Part shown: piece after piece, positions 20,805 through 30,735 of the stretch
How the letters are laid out: each line of letters opens with the position of its first letter
Position numbering within the stretch: the first letter of the stretch is position 1
Origin: Microthrixaceae bacterium
Lineage (GTDB): Bacteria > Actinomycetota > Acidimicrobiia > Acidimicrobiales > Microtrichaceae
Direction: 5' to 3'
DNA: 64,000 nt
Assembly (NCBI GenBank): GCA_027493675.1
Contig: JAOSKI010000012.1
Location: forward strand, 62,001 to 126,000
The notes under the pieces: model-generated
Seen by the model: only the letters and a program-made list of their open reading frames with translations
Database searches by the model: none
What the model was told of the DNA's origin: nothing
Program-made: the position numbers and the translations under genes

Positions 20805-22544
20805 GTGGCCCGACACCTGATCACCAGTGCCCTGCCCTACATCAACGGTGTGAAACACCTCGGCAACCTGGTCGGTTCCATGCTTCCTGCGGACGTGTAC
20901 GCGCGCTACCTGCGTGCCGGCGGTCACGAGGTGCTCGCCATCTGCGCCACCGACGAGCACGGCACGCCCGCGGAGCTCGGCGCGTTGGCCGAGGGAACCG
21001 ACGTGGCGGAGTACTGCGCCCGTCATCACGAGACCCAGAAGGCCCTCGGTGAGCGATTCCGGGCTGAGTTGGGACTTCTTCGGCCGGACCTCCGCGCCCC
21101 AGAACCACGACCTGACCTCGCACCTCGCACGGCGCCTCAAGGAGGAGGGCTTCACCGAGATCCGCACCACGTCACAGGTGTACTCGGTCACCGACGGACG
21201 GTTCCTGCCGGACCGCTACGTGATCGGGACGTGCCCCAACTGCGCCTACGAACGGGCACGGGGCGACCAGTGCGAGAACTGCGGCAAGCAGCTGGATCCC
21301 ACGGAGTTGCTGGAGGCGCGTTCGGCGCTGTCGGGCTCGACCGACCTTGAGGTGCGCGACTCGGCGCACGTGTTCCTTCTCCAGTCCAAGCTCGCCGACC
21401 GGATACGGGCATGGGTGGACAGCAAGGACCACTGGCCTCAGCTCACCCGCTCCATCGCCTACAAGTGGCTCGACGAGGGCCTGGAGGACCGCGGCATCAC
21501 CCGTGATCTCTCCTGGGGCATACCGGTCGATCCGGACGACTTCCCCGAGGCGGCCGGAAAGGTCTGGTACGTGTGGTTCGACGCCCCCATCGGCTACATC
21601 TCGGCGACCCGTGAGTGGGCCGACGCCGGGCTCGGTGGGGACGACCCCCAGGTCGCCTTCGATCGCTGGTGGCGTACCGGCTCGGGGGCCCACGACGTCA
21701 CCTACACCCAGTTCATGGGCAAGGACAACGTGCCGTTCCACACCCTGTCGTTCCCTGCCACGCTCCTGGGCTCCGGCGAGGACTGGCTGCTGGTTGACCG
21801 GCTCAAGTCGTTCAACTGGCTCACCTACTACGGCGGCAAGTTCTCCACCTCGCAGGGACGCGGGGTGTTCATGTCGGACGCGCTGGAGCTGGCACCGGCG
21901 GACTGCTGGCGCTGGTACCTGATGGCGAACGCGCCCGAGTCGGACGACTCGAGCTTCACGTGGGAGCTGTTCGGCGATGCGGTGAACAAGGACCTGGTGG
22001 GGACCTTCGGCAACTTCGTGAACCGTGTGGCAACGCAGGTCGACCGGCACTTCGACGGCGTAGTTCCCGACGGTGGGTTGGACGGTTCGCCTGAGGAGGC
22101 GTTGTGGGAGCGGGTCGGCGATCGTCTCGCGGAGTACCTGAGCGCCATGGACTCGCTCCAGTTCCGTCGTTCCGCCGCCGCGCTCCGGGCTCTGTGGGCG
22201 GAGGAAACGTGTACCTGGAGGAGCGCGAACCGTGGAAGGCGATCAAGGTGGACCGCGGGGCCGCCGCCACGACGTTGCGCACCTCGTTGCAGCTCGCGCT
22301 GCTCCATTCGGTCGTCTCGGCCCCGTTCGTGCCTGCGGCGGCGGACGCGCTCAGGGCGTCCTACCCCCAGACAGCCGGAGCGGACCTGGTGCTGGATGCC
22401 GGACTGCCCGATGCGGTGCGGAGCGCGGTCGTGCCCGGCGACCCGTTCACCACTCCGGGGCTGCTGTTCGCGAAACTACCTCCCGAGGATCTGGCCGCCT
22501 GGGCCGATCGCTTCGCAGGGGAGGCGGTGGACGGTGACAACTGA
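20805..22544 (+). CDS. metG: Methionyl-tRNA synthetase
   Basis: Class I synthetase of about 580 residues charging tRNA-Met. The HIGH equivalent is [10 protein letters not shown], with ITSALP before it. The zinc knuckle has two CxxC pairs, [18 protein letters not shown]. The [12 protein letters not shown] segment and GKDNVPFH are typical, and the KMSKS loop is KFSTS in [11 protein letters not shown]. The anticodon-binding part includes [13 protein letters not shown]. Frame breaks near 21065 and 22205. GTG 20805 is preceded by AGAGGA. A TACGAT box at 20708 suggests a leader of about 85 nt. Confidence 0.9.
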
Positions 22545-23547
22545 GCAGACCCGACAACAGTCGGGAGCGGCCGGCTCCCCGGACTCCGCGCCGATGCCCG
22601 GTGAGCGTGCTCCGGTCGGCCCCGGCGCCGCTTCGAGTGCCTCGGCGGAGAACGGACCCGCCGGTCTGCGACAGCGGTTCAGGGGGTGTGACGAAGCGGG
22701 CCGGTTCGCAGGTGTCGAGGATCGTGCTGCTGGTCGCGGTGGTCACGATCTTCGGGATCGGAGTGGGGTTCGCCCTGGGGTTCCCGTTGCGCTACGTGGA
22801 CTACAAAGCGTCCTCGGCCATCTCGCTCGACCAGGCGTCCTTGTCAGGGTCGGTCGAGGTGGCCGATGCACTGGTCGCCAAAGAGGACCTCGGCCCCGGC
22901 TGGACTCCGGGCGATCCGGCACTTGCCGGCTTCGGGGTGCTGGGCGCGGACGTCTGCGGTACCGAGATCCCCACGCCGACTCCTCTCTCGGCCAAGGAGG
23001 CGACTGTGTGGGCCGACGAGACCAACAGCGCGCGAGTGATCGCCCAGGCGATGCGGGTCGACAAGTGGAGCGCCGCCGAGCAGTACATCGACGATGTCGC
23101 CGATGCACTGGAGGAGTGCGACACGTTCTATCGCACCGACGGGGGCAACGGATCGAGGTCACCTCGCGCGACATCGAACGTGACCCACCGATCACCGACC
23201 ACGTGGATCGCCGGTTCCAGTCGCCGACCGGCGTACAGGACTGGTCGATGATGGCCGTCGGCGACGTGATCATCGCCATCCAGTACCTTGCTCCGACTCC
23301 TTCACCCGAAGGGTTCCTGTTCGACGTGGAGCGTTCGGTGCTGGAGCGGGTGGCGCCGGCGGAGTTCGCTCCGGGTGGTGTCGATCCCGGCGAGGTGGAC
23401 GACGCCACGGCGGATGACCAGGTGCCCGGTGACACCGGCGGCGCCTCGACCACTGCGCCGGCGTCCTCGGGTGAGCCGTCGGTTGAGCAGCCTCCTGGAA
23501 CCGGCGGAACGGACACGGGCGCGGCGGACGAGACCGGCGGCGACTAG
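22534..23547 (+). CDS. Membrane-anchored protein of unknown function
   Basis: About 337 residues, not recognised beyond its topology. A disordered Gln/Ala/Pro/Ser-rich cytoplasmic stretch is followed by one membrane helix (IVLLVAVVTIFGIGVGFALG), an extracellular domain with a paired-Cys appearance (DVCGTEI and LEECDTFY) and an acidic Thr/Pro/Gly-rich tail ending ADETGGD. GTG 22534 overlaps the metG stop by 11 bp, suggesting coupled translation. Frame breaks near 22690 and 23150. It resembles small actinobacterial sensor-type ectodomains, but no firm family call is possible. Confidence 0.6.
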   Translation: MTTEQTRQQSGAAGSPDSAPMPGERAPVGPGAASSASAENGPAGLRQRFRGCDEAGRFAGVEDRAAGRGGHDLRDRSGVRPGVPVALRGLQSVLGHLARPGVLVRVGRGGRCTGRQRGPRPRLDSGRSGTCRLRGAGRGRLRYRDPHADSSLGQGGDCVGRRDQQRASDRPGDAGRQVERRRAVHRRCRRCTGGVRHVLSHRRGQRIEVTSRDIERDPPITDHVDRRFQSPTGVQDWSMMAVGDVIIAIQYLAPTPSPEGFLFDVERSVLERVAPAEFAPGGVDPGEVDDATADDQVPGDTGGASTTAPASSGEPSVEQPPGTGGTDTGAADETGGD

Positions 23548-23569
23548 CGGTGATGACCGCGCCGCGGGT

Positions 23570-24339
23570 TCAGAGCTGATCCACGATGAGGTGGAACGGC
23601 TCGGCCAAGTCCCCTGGTGCCCCTGGGACACCGGTGCACCGCGACCGTTACGCGCTCGCGGAACCCGGCAAGGGCCGCCTCACGTGAGCTGCCGGCGTCG
23701 AGCCTGTAGAAGTGGGTCGACTCGAGCTGGCTCTCGTGGGCTTCGAGCGCGCCAGCTTCGCGGCAGAGGTCGGCCTCGGAGATGAGCTCCAGGTGGTTGA
23801 CCACGTCGGGTTCGAACAACAGCAACGCGTCCGGCCGGTGTGGTTCGAGGCTCCCCGCCAGCTGTTCGGGCAAGAAGAGCGGGTGCGGGCCGCGACGATT
23901 CCCTCCACGGCCAAGCGGCCAGCGGCCTCATGGTCCGGATGCAAGCGGTAGCGTCGCCACGGGTCGTGTCCGAGCACCGCTGAGGACGCAGGCGCCTGAT
24001 CGCCTCCGACACGGCGGCCACCGTCCCGCGGTCGGTGCCGAGCTCTCCGTCGACGCGGCCGAGGAACACCACCTCACCGGTCGCTCCGAGTGCCCGGGCG
24101 GCCGCGCGTTGCTCCGACTGGCGCCGGGCGATCAGCGCGCCCTGGTCCACATCTGGATCCCAGGTCCCCTTCGAGCCGTCGGTCAGCACGAGGTGGTGCA
24201 CGGTGCATCCGCGCCGGGCCCATGAGGCCAGGGTTCCACCGCACTGGAACTCGGCGTCGTCAGGGTGCGCGACGATCGCAAGAGCGCTCGCCGGTGCTGC
24301 GATGCCGGGCCCGGTCGGGGTCGCGGTGAGGGTGTTCAC
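23570..24339 (-). CDS. LmbE/PIG-L family N-deacetylase
   Basis: Zinc-dependent GlcNAc-type de-N-acetylase of about 256 residues. The metal and catalytic motif is IVAHPDDAEFQCGGTLA, and the second metal site is HPDHEAAG. LVLTDGSKGTWDP and RRQSEQRAAARALGA are typical of the family. The last residues read GDLAEPFHLIVDQL after frame repair, setting the stop at 23570; an alternative frame ends at 23544. Frame breaks near 23970, 23880 and 23630. GTG 24339 overlaps the cofC stop as GTGA, so the two are translationally coupled. Substrate unknown. It is not the Mca-type enzyme, which is at 54044. Confidence 0.78.
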
Positions 24340-25008
24340 GGTGGGTCGTGGCGGGAGGTGGCCAGGGGTGGCCGGTCGGTCATGTCCACTCGTGGGCCGA
24401 CCAGCGGGATCGGTCCCAGGTGTGACGGCGGCACCAGGTCCTCGGGGGTGTCGACGTCCCACGCGAGGGCCTCGTCGTGGACCTCGCGCACCGGCAGGCC
24501 CGATCGGCGGGCGTCGGCGATGTGGCGTTGCAGCGACCCTGGGCCGTATGAGGGAGTCAACGGATGGGCCGTGCTGAAGGACAACACGTTGGTGCCGTCT
24601 CTGTGACGGTCACCCACCACCAGCACGTCGGTGGGCCCCAACGCCGAACCACACAGCACCTCGGGCGAGCCGAGGTCGTGTGCGAATGGCAGGTCGCCCG
24701 CTGCGATCACCACACGATCGAACCTCATCGCCCGCGTCGACTCCACGGCCGAGGCCAACGCGCGGTTCAGGTCCAGCCCAGGTGTCCAGTGGACTGCTGA
24801 GCGGTGTTCCCGGGCAAACGCCGCCACCTCGGAGTCGTCGCACACCACGATGCAGTCGAGGGGTGTGGTGGCGGTGAGGACGCGGGTAGCCATCCATCGT
24901 GAGAGATCAGCGCGTTCGGTGGGGGAGCAGGTGTCACCGAGGCGACTTGGCCATGGTGAAGGGCTTGAGTGGCACCAGCACCACTGAGGTGACGACCCGG
25001 CCGGCCAT
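24336..25008 (-). CDS. cofC: 2-phospho-L-lactate/phosphoenolpyruvate guanylyltransferase CofC (FbiD)
   Basis: Activates a three-carbon phosphate with GTP in coenzyme F420 biosynthesis. About 224 residues. MAGRVVTSVVLVPLKPFTMA at the N-terminus carries the nucleotide-binding LKPFxxAKS form; DRVVIAAGDLPFA and DGTNVLSFST are characteristic. One frame break near 24935. ATG 25008 lies 6 nt after TATGCT and is probably leaderless. It is divergent from gpsA; adjacency of fbiD and gpsA is also known in mycobacteria (Rv2983/Rv2982c). F420 serves the LLM oxidoreductases elsewhere in the window. Confidence 0.85.
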
Positions 25009-25014
25009 GGACCG

Positions 25015-25020
25015 AGCATA
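25015..25020 (-). promoter_or_regulatory. -10 box of leaderless cofC
   Basis: TATGCT, 6 nt before ATG 25008. Confidence 0.5.
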
Positions 25021-25107
25021 CGAGGCGCCGCCCGGACCGGGAATCCCGGCTGCCGTAGTGAGGAAGTCGTCGTGACCCCTGTCACGCGGGCTGCCCGGAG
25101 GTGACCC

Positions 25108-25113
25108 TATGGT
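25108..25113 (+). promoter_or_regulatory. -10 box of leaderless gpsA
   Basis: TATGGT, 6 nt before ATG 25120. Confidence 0.5.
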
Positions 25114-25119
25114 TGGGTG

Positions 25120-26131
25120 ATGCACATCCGGATTGCGGTTATCGGTGGGGGTTCGTGGGGTACCACGGTGGCGCATCTGGCGGCGCACCGGGTTCCAACT
25201 GTCCTGTGGGCCAGGCGGAGCGAACAGGCCGAGGAGATCAACGAGCACCACACCAACGACCGCTACCTGCCGGGGTTCCAACTGCATCCGGACCTGTGGG
25301 CGACCGACGACCTGCGCGAGGCCGTCCGTGGAGCCGACGTGATCGTCATGGGCGTGCCGTCCCAGGGGTTCCGGTCGGCCTTGGAGCAGGTCGCCGAGCA
25401 CGTGCGGGCCTGGGTGCCGGTGCTGTCGCTCACCAAGGGCCTCGAGCTCGGCACGCGGCTGCGCATGACCCAGGTCGTCAACGAGGTCATGCCTGGTCAT
25501 CCCGCGGCGGTGCTCACAGGGCCGAACCTGGCCAAGGAGATCCTTGCCGGTGACGCGGCCGCTGCGGTGATCGCGACCCATGACCCGGTGGTGGCGCAAC
25601 ACCTCCAGCAGATCTTCCACCAGCAGCTCTTCAGGGTCTACGTGAATCGTGACGTGGTCGGATGCGAGGTGGCGGGATCGCTCAAGAACGTCGTGGCGAT
25701 CGCAGCGGGCATGGCCGACGGCCTGGGGCGGGCGACAACACAAAGGCGGCTGTGATAACCCGCGGGCTCGCCGAGATCTCCGAACTGGGTGAGGCGATGG
25801 GCGGGCGCTTCGCCACGTTCTCCGGATTGGCGGGCATGGGCGACCTGATCGCAACCTGCATGTCGAAGCAGTCACGCAACCGATTCGTGGGCGAGCAGCT
25901 CGGTCGTGGCCGCACGATCGACGAGGTGATCGCCGACATGAACATGGTGGCCGAGGGGTCAAGACCTCCAGGGTGGTCATGGAGCTGTCGCGTGAGCACG
26001 GCGTCGACATGCCGATCTCCTCGGAGGTCTACGAGGTCTGCCAGGGAGAATCCACCGCAGTGGACGCATACCGGGGCCTCATCCGCCGTCAGGACGGCGG
26101 CGTGGAGCACCCGACACTGCAGTACCCGTGA
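25120..26131 (+). CDS. gpsA: Glycerol-3-phosphate dehydrogenase [NAD(P)+]
   Basis: Reduces dihydroxyacetone phosphate to sn-glycerol-3-phosphate for phospholipid and triacylglycerol backbones. About 337 residues. The Rossmann motif is [34 protein letters not shown] and the catalytic lysine segment [19 protein letters not shown] follow. The C-terminal domain has [43 protein letters not shown] and SSEVYEVC. Frame breaks near 25735 and 25965. An adjacent GTG at 25117 is an alternative start. The product feeds the same lipid pathways as the WS/DGATs. Confidence 0.9.
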
Positions 26132-26182
26132 CCTCACTGGTCCGGTGGGGTGACTGAATGGGAGCTGTCCTAGATTCGGGCG

Positions 26183-28470
26183 ATGCCCGAGTCATCCGAC
26201 CAAGGCCGATCCACGCCCCCCGAAGCCCCGGGGCGACTTCGCCCTCATCAGACGATGCTCCGGGGGACTCCGACGGCTCGGGTCGGGACTCCGCCGGCCT
26301 TCCGGCCGCGGGGCTGCGATCCCCCTGCTGCCGAGGGTCACCGACCCGGGCGACCAACACGGGCCATCCGCCGCCGAACCGCCTCCGGGTACGACTGTCT
26401 CTCCGGGTACGACTGTCTCTCCGGGTACGACTGTCTCTCCGGGTGCGACTGTCTCTGCAGGTACGACTGTCTCGAGCGTGCGTATGCCGCGGCGCCAGCG
26501 CTCCGGGGCGCCGGTGCCGTGGTCGCTGCGTCGGGTTCTCCGGGCGAACCGCTGCGTAGTCAGGTTCCGCTCGGCACCGTGGATTCCGGTGTCCTCGCAG
26601 ACGTGGACCCCGCCGGCCTCGTTCAGCTCAAGGGGTCCGACTGGTCGCTCGACTGGTGGATCCGTGCCGAGGATCGCTGGCACCATCCGTCGATGGAGGT
26701 GGCGGTCTCCCCAGAGCGCGGAGGATGCCGGCCCCGTCCTGGCGACAGCAGTGCGGGTTCCTGGTGGTGAGGTGGTCAGCCGGTGCGCCGCGGCCCAGGT
26801 GCGTGCCGGAGCATGGTCTGGGGTCGCTTCAGTGGTTGAGGTCACCAACGACTCCGCAGTCCCCGTGGCGCTGGTGTTGGCGTTGCGCCCCTACCGCCTC
26901 GACGCGCGCGGCCGCATCTCCTCGGTGGAACTGCTGGCGGCCGATGGCCCACGGGACCGCGTTGTCGATGATGCTGCTCCATCCGGCGCCGCAGCCTCGC
27001 GTGAGGGCATCGTGATCCGTGTGGACGAAGCCGACGTGCTCCTGGTCGACCGACGCCCCGTCCGCGTGGCCCACGGGACCCCCGTCGATGTTGCCTCGGC
27101 ACTCGCCACCGGCTCCGACGACAAGTTGGAGGGAGCGGCGGAGCATCTCGTGGCTCGCCGTTGGGATGCGACGCCGGGTGAGGACCTCGAGGTTGCCTTC
27201 GTGTTTCCGCTTGCTCACACGGCCACCTTGACAGCGGCGCTGTCGCCGGTTGATCAACCGGTGGCCGCGGCGACCGGTGGTGGAAGCGCGTTCAACAGGG
27301 CTCCGTTCAACAGGGCTCCGTTCAACAGGGCGCGGTCGGCCGAGCCGACGCCACCTCTGGTCCTGCCTGCTCTGTCGTCGGTGGCACGGGGTTGGGCGTT
27401 GCACTCGGCCGACGACGTCGAGTTGACCTGGGTGGTGGATGCCGCCGGGAAGGTCGTGAACTGGTCCGCGGGAATGCTGCGGGTGGCGGGGCCCGACGCC
27501 GTGACCGCTGCGCTGGATCCCACCGGAAGCGACCGGGCCCGCTCGGCGGCCATGGAGTTGGAGTCGATCTGCAGAGCACTGAGCTCGCTGCCGGCAGGTG
27601 AGCTCCATCTGGCTGTGGCGTCGGCGCTCGTCCGGGCGCAGCGGTTCTCGGGACGCGTCGAGCCGCGTCGGGGTCAGGATGCAACCTCGCCCTCGTGTGG
27701 GGTCGCGGGTCCTCTGTTGTGGTGTGACCAGGCCCTCAGGCACGCCGAGGAGATGGCGGGACCGGTTGCCAAGGCACTGAGGTGGTTGGAGCGCAACGGT
27801 GCCGACGGTGGTGCACCGGTGGAAGGACCGCGCCGCTCGAGTGCTGCGGCCGAGGCGCTGCGACGGGTGGCCGTGGGGCTGTCCGTGGTCGGCCAGCCCG
27901 ATCCCTGGCAGAGCAAGCGATCGCCTGGCGGCCGGTATGCACGAGGTGGCCACGGTAGCCGCCGGGGGGGACAGCCTCGGGAGATGCCGAGCTCGACGGT
28001 GCCCGGGACAGCGCGGATCACACCGGTCAGGCTCTCACCCGTTCGCTCTTGGCGGATCTGGCGACGGTCATGCCCGGTGCGCGCCGGCACTGGCGAGACG
28101 GCGAGGCCGGTGCGTTCGATGCCGGCACGGGGTTCGACGTGGTCGAGCTCGCCGCATTGCGCAACCGCTTGCTCGCCTCGGTGGTTGCCGATGCGCCTGA
28201 AGGCCCTCGTTGTTCGGGCTCTGGAGCGCGGAGGTGGGCCGGGCGACCACTCGAGGTGCATCGAATGCCCACCGCTTGGGGTCGCGTGTCCGCGGCGGTG
28301 CGCTGGCACGGCGGAGCCCGGCGCTGCTGTGGGACCTGCAACCGTGGCTCGGCACCACCGAGGGCACAGCACCCGTGGTGAGCGCACCCGGGTTGCGTCC
28401 CGGATGGAAGGCGACCGGGTGGAGTGGTGAGGTGTTGCTCGAGCCGGCCCCGGGTGGTGGTCGTGTGTGA
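26183..28470 (+). CDS. Large conserved-looking protein of unknown function
   Basis: About 760 residues, not recognised. Homology-free reading rests on codon-consistent frames: GVLADVDPAGLVQLKGSDWS then LDWWIRAEDRWHHPS, VEVTNDSAVPVALVLALRPY, EDLEVAFVFPLAHTATL and ELTWVVDAAGKVVNWSAGML. The end is Leu/Trp-rich (LLWDLQPWLGTTEG, WKATGWSGEVLLEP). The middle resembles a beta-sandwich followed by an alpha-helical, possibly six-hairpin, region; that is a guess. The N-terminus is unsettled because a five-copy 18-bp repeat (26383-26472) is open in all three frames, reading PGTTVS, SGYDCL or RVRLSL. Frame breaks near 26480-26720, 27945 and 28215. A 15-bp repeat encoding FNRAP lies at 27291. Confidence 0.55.
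26383..26472 (+). repeat. 18-bp tandem repeat (5 copies)
   Basis: Unit ctccgggtacgactgtct. The first three copies are perfect, the fourth has one change and the fifth two. It lies in the N-terminal part of the unknown gene and encodes PGTTVS in one frame, a plausible extended linker. Confidence 0.95.
27291..27332 (+). repeat. 15-bp coding tandem repeat (2.8 copies)
   Basis: Unit ttcaacagggctccg, encoding FNRAP in the frame supported by flanking sequence. Confidence 0.93.
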
Positions 28471-28479
28471 AGCTCGGGG

Positions 28480-28872
28480 ATGGCTCCTGAGGGTTCCGCG
28501 AACGACGGCAGGGCAAACCACGGCGTGGTGGATGCCGGCGCAGTCGGTGAGGTCGTGGTGGTCGTGACCGTCGTGGACGACCGTGAGGTCGCCGGGAACC
28601 TTGCCGAGACTGCGGTGACGGGTCGTCTTGCCGCCTGCAGCCAGATAGAGGGTCCCCTGCATTCGGTCTACCGGTGGGACGGCGAGCTGTGCGGTGAGCA
28701 GGAGTGGCGGGTGGTTGCCAAGACCACCGCGGCGACTGCTCCGGCGCTGGTGGAGAGCTGGGTGGCTGCGCATCCCTACGACGTGCCCGAGGTGCTGGTC
28801 GTACCAGTGCTCGGGGGACACGCCCCCTATCTGCGCTGGGTGGGCTCCGAGGTCCGCTCGGGTTCCCTGTAG
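28480..28872 (+). CDS. cutA: CutA1 divalent-ion tolerance family protein
   Basis: Small trimeric ferredoxin-like protein, 130 residues in one frame. Diagnostic stretches are VVVTVVDDREVAGNLAETAV, GRLAACSQIEGPLHSVYRWD, EWRVVAKTTAATAPALVESW, HPYDVPEVLVVPVLGG and YLRWV. The invariant Lys-Thr of CutA (VAKTT) is present. It lies in a same-strand run with rnhB, 12 bp upstream of it. Its biochemical role is unclear throughout the family. Confidence 0.9.
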   Translation: MAPEGSANDGRANHGVVDAGAVGEVVVVVTVVDDREVAGNLAETAVTGRLAACSQIEGPLHSVYRWDGELCGEQEWRVVAKTTAATAPALVESWVAAHPYDVPEVLVVPVLGGHAPYLRWVGSEVRSGSL

Positions 28873-28883
28873 TGTCGGCTGTG

Positions 28884-29594
28884 ATGGCCGGAAGGCGACG
28901 CGGGCCGACGCTGCGCACCGAGAAGGAGCACTGGCGCTCCGGCGCCGCAGTGGTGGTCGGCCTCGATGAGGTCGGCAGGGGGGCGTGGGCCGGTCCTCTG
29001 ACGATCGCAGCGGTCGTGTTGCCCAGGGACCGGCGTGTCTACGGAGTGCGTGATTCCAAGCAGCTCAGCGAGGCGCGCCGGGAGCAGCTCTTCGATCGTG
29101 TGACCGAGTGGTGTGACGCGGTCGGTGTGGGGTCACGTCGCCCACGACGAGTGCGATGCGATCGGGATGTCGGAGGCCCAACGACTTGCAGCACGTCGTG
29201 CGCTCGAGTCGCTCGGCGTCGTACCGGATGTCGTGCTGGTGGACGGTCCGTGGGACTTCGTGGGTGGTGGGAGGGTCGAGACGATCGTCAAGGGTGATGC
29301 GGTCTGCCTGTCCATCGCCGCCGCCTCGATCGTGGCCAAGGTCACCAGGGACCGCATCATGCGTGCCGCGGCGGAGGACCATCCTGCGTTCGACTTCGAA
29401 CGGAACAAGGGCTATCCCTGCGCACGGCACAAGCTGGCGCTCAAGGCTACGGGCCGACCTCGCTGCACCGGCGTTCGTGGTCGTTCATGGACAACCTTCC
29501 CTGGCTCGCCAGGCGTTCACCACCGGTCAACGCACAGACGACGCTGTTCGACGTGCGGTCGGTGAGCCCACTCACAACCGGCCCAACCTGGTAG
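28884..29594 (+). CDS. rnhB: Ribonuclease HII
   Basis: Removes single ribonucleotides and RNA primers from DNA-RNA hybrids. About 236 residues. The catalytic DEGR site is GLDEVGRGAWAGPL. YGVRDSKQLSEARRE, PDVVLVDGPWDF, CLSIAAASIVAKVTRDRIM (acidic residue and Lys) and FERNKGYPCARH complete the family pattern. Frame breaks near 29128 and 29450; the end reads SFMDNLPWLARRSPPVN and stops at 29594. The start follows the cutA stop by 11 bp. Confidence 0.88.
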
Positions 29595-29709
29595 GTGGAT
29601 CCGGCTACGCGTTGTCCAAACCCCGCTGGGTGGATCGCACGGGCAAGGACTTCCGCCGGCGACTCCGCCCGCCCGTGGGCGGCGGACCTGCTGGGTAACG
29701 TCTGCGTTC

Positions 29710-30083
29710 ATGCGTCGAGCACAGCTGGTCTGGTCGGTAGCCGCGGTGGGCTGGACGTTGTTCGTTTGGCTGGGTCGCGTGCGCAACGCACTCGGGGATC
29801 CCTCCACGGACGGCACCACCCTCGGAGGGTGTTGCCGTTGAGTGCTTCGTTCGTCCTCGGTGCGCTGGTCGTGGCTGCGATGGTGTGGCGGGGACGTGCG
29901 GCTCGGCCGGGCATCGCGTTGGTGCGGATCGTGTGGCTCCTTGCTGCGTGGAGCACCGTCGTGTGGGCTTCGCGCATCACCGACATCGCGATGGTCGGGG
30001 ACCACACGATCGCGTTCGTTGCAGTGCATGCTGCCATCGGTTCGGTGTCCGTCATCCTGTGGGTAATCACAGCTTTTCGATAG
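29710..30083 (+). CDS. Small membrane protein, unknown function
   Basis: About 124 residues with three or four hydrophobic helices: LVWSVAAVGWTLFVWLGRVR, SASFVLGALVVAAMVWRGRA, GIALVRIVWLLAAWSTVVWA and IGSVSVILWVITAFR. One frame change near 29830, in a GGAGGG run, joins the first helix to the rest. Not assigned to a family. It follows rnhB by 115 bp; the interval contains no recognisable gene. Confidence 0.6.
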
Positions 30084-30125
30084 TCGAAGGATATTCAGGA
30101 GAAATCGCTCCCATGGGCTGAATTG

Positions 30126-30277
30126 TGCACCGAGTTTGGTGCATGATGTGTGGGCAGCTCTGCTGTGGAGCATGTCGTCCTCCCATCCACCCTTCCTCTC
30201 CCATTTGGACGACGTGAACCGAAGGGTCGCTACGTATCGGTCTGATGGGGTCCGATACGTGGCGGCCTTTCTTTTCT
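30126..30277 (+). ncRNA. Candidate small RNA with C-rich loop and intrinsic terminator
   Basis: Short inverted repeats tgcacc/ggtgca (30126-30143) and cagc/gctg (about 30155) are followed by a 10-bp stem catgtcgtcc/ggacgacgtg (30171-30216, one wobble). The stem closes a 26-nt loop rich in C (ccatccacccttcctctccc inside it). A 13-bp terminator hairpin and T tract come next. The area is less GC-rich than its surroundings. C-rich single-stranded loops can pair with Shine-Dalgarno sequences, as in several Gram-positive sRNAs including actinobacterial 6C RNA; membership in 6C is not claimed. Start of transcript unknown. Confidence 0.45.
30228..30277 (+). terminator. Intrinsic terminator
   Basis: Stem cgctacgtatcgg/ccgatacgtggcg (13 bp with one G-U), loop of 11 nt, then tttcttttctt. 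It is the clearest U-tract terminator I noticed in this GC-rich window. Confidence 0.75.
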
Positions 30278-30331
30278 TGCTCGCCTTGAGCCGAGTGGCC
30301 GGCGCGTTCCTTCCATCGGTGACGATGCGGC

Positions 30332-30337
30332 TACGAT
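30332..30337 (+). promoter_or_regulatory. -10 box of leaderless Nfu-like gene
   Basis: TACGAT, 7 nt before ATG 30345. Confidence 0.45.
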
Positions 30338-30344
30338 CCGGCCC

Positions 30345-30679
30345 ATGGGCCGGCCCGTCAGCGTCATCGAGAAGCCAACAGCCACTCCCGGTGTGGTCCG
30401 GTTCGAGACCAACCGGGCACTGACGGGAACGGGCCACGAGCTGTACTTGCGGGGTGAGGGGATCCGGGGTGAACGTCCCCCGATGTGATCGCCCGAAGGC
30501 TCTTCGAGCATGGTGGGGTCGAGCGTGTTCACGTCAACTCCAACGTCATCACGGTCTCGCTGGCCCCCGGCGTCGACACCGAGGGTATGGCGGGGATCAT
30601 CGGTGATCTGTACACCTACTACCGCCCGGGTGTGCCGGTGCCGACGCCGGAGGACTTCGCCACCGATGTTCCGGCCTGA
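30345..30679 (+). CDS. Nfu/NifU N-terminal-domain-like protein
   Basis: About 111 residues. The body resembles the Nfu N-terminal domain: TPGVVRFETNRALTGTG at the N-terminus, then IARRLFEHGGVERVHVNSN and VITVSLAPGVDTEGM. No C-terminal CxxC iron-sulfur domain is present, so it would be a stand-alone N-domain protein. Probable role in iron-sulfur cluster handling is inferred from the domain only. One frame break lies near 30483, in a run of C bases. ATG 30345 is preceded by a -10-like TACGAT. Confidence 0.6.
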
Positions 30680-30704
30680 GGCGGCCGTCGAAGGGCCTCT
30701 TGAA

Positions 30705-30730
30705 CAGTATCGAACATTTGTTCGATACTG
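30705..30730. promoter_or_regulatory. LexA (SOS) box upstream of imuA'
   Basis: The core tcgaacatttgttcga (30710-30725) matches actinobacterial TCGAAC-N4-GTTCGA exactly. The symmetry extends to a 26-bp perfect palindrome (30705-30730). It lies 10 nt before the ATG; TACTGT at 30726-30731 may be the -10. Confidence 0.9.
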
Positions 30731-30735
30731 TTGGA

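Noticed and set aside
30136-30423. A plus-strand frame of about 95 codons with a hydrophobic stretch
   Set aside because: The hydrophobic residues come from the terminator T tract, and the frame spans two perfect inverted repeats and runs into the Nfu-like gene. An RNA reading fits better.
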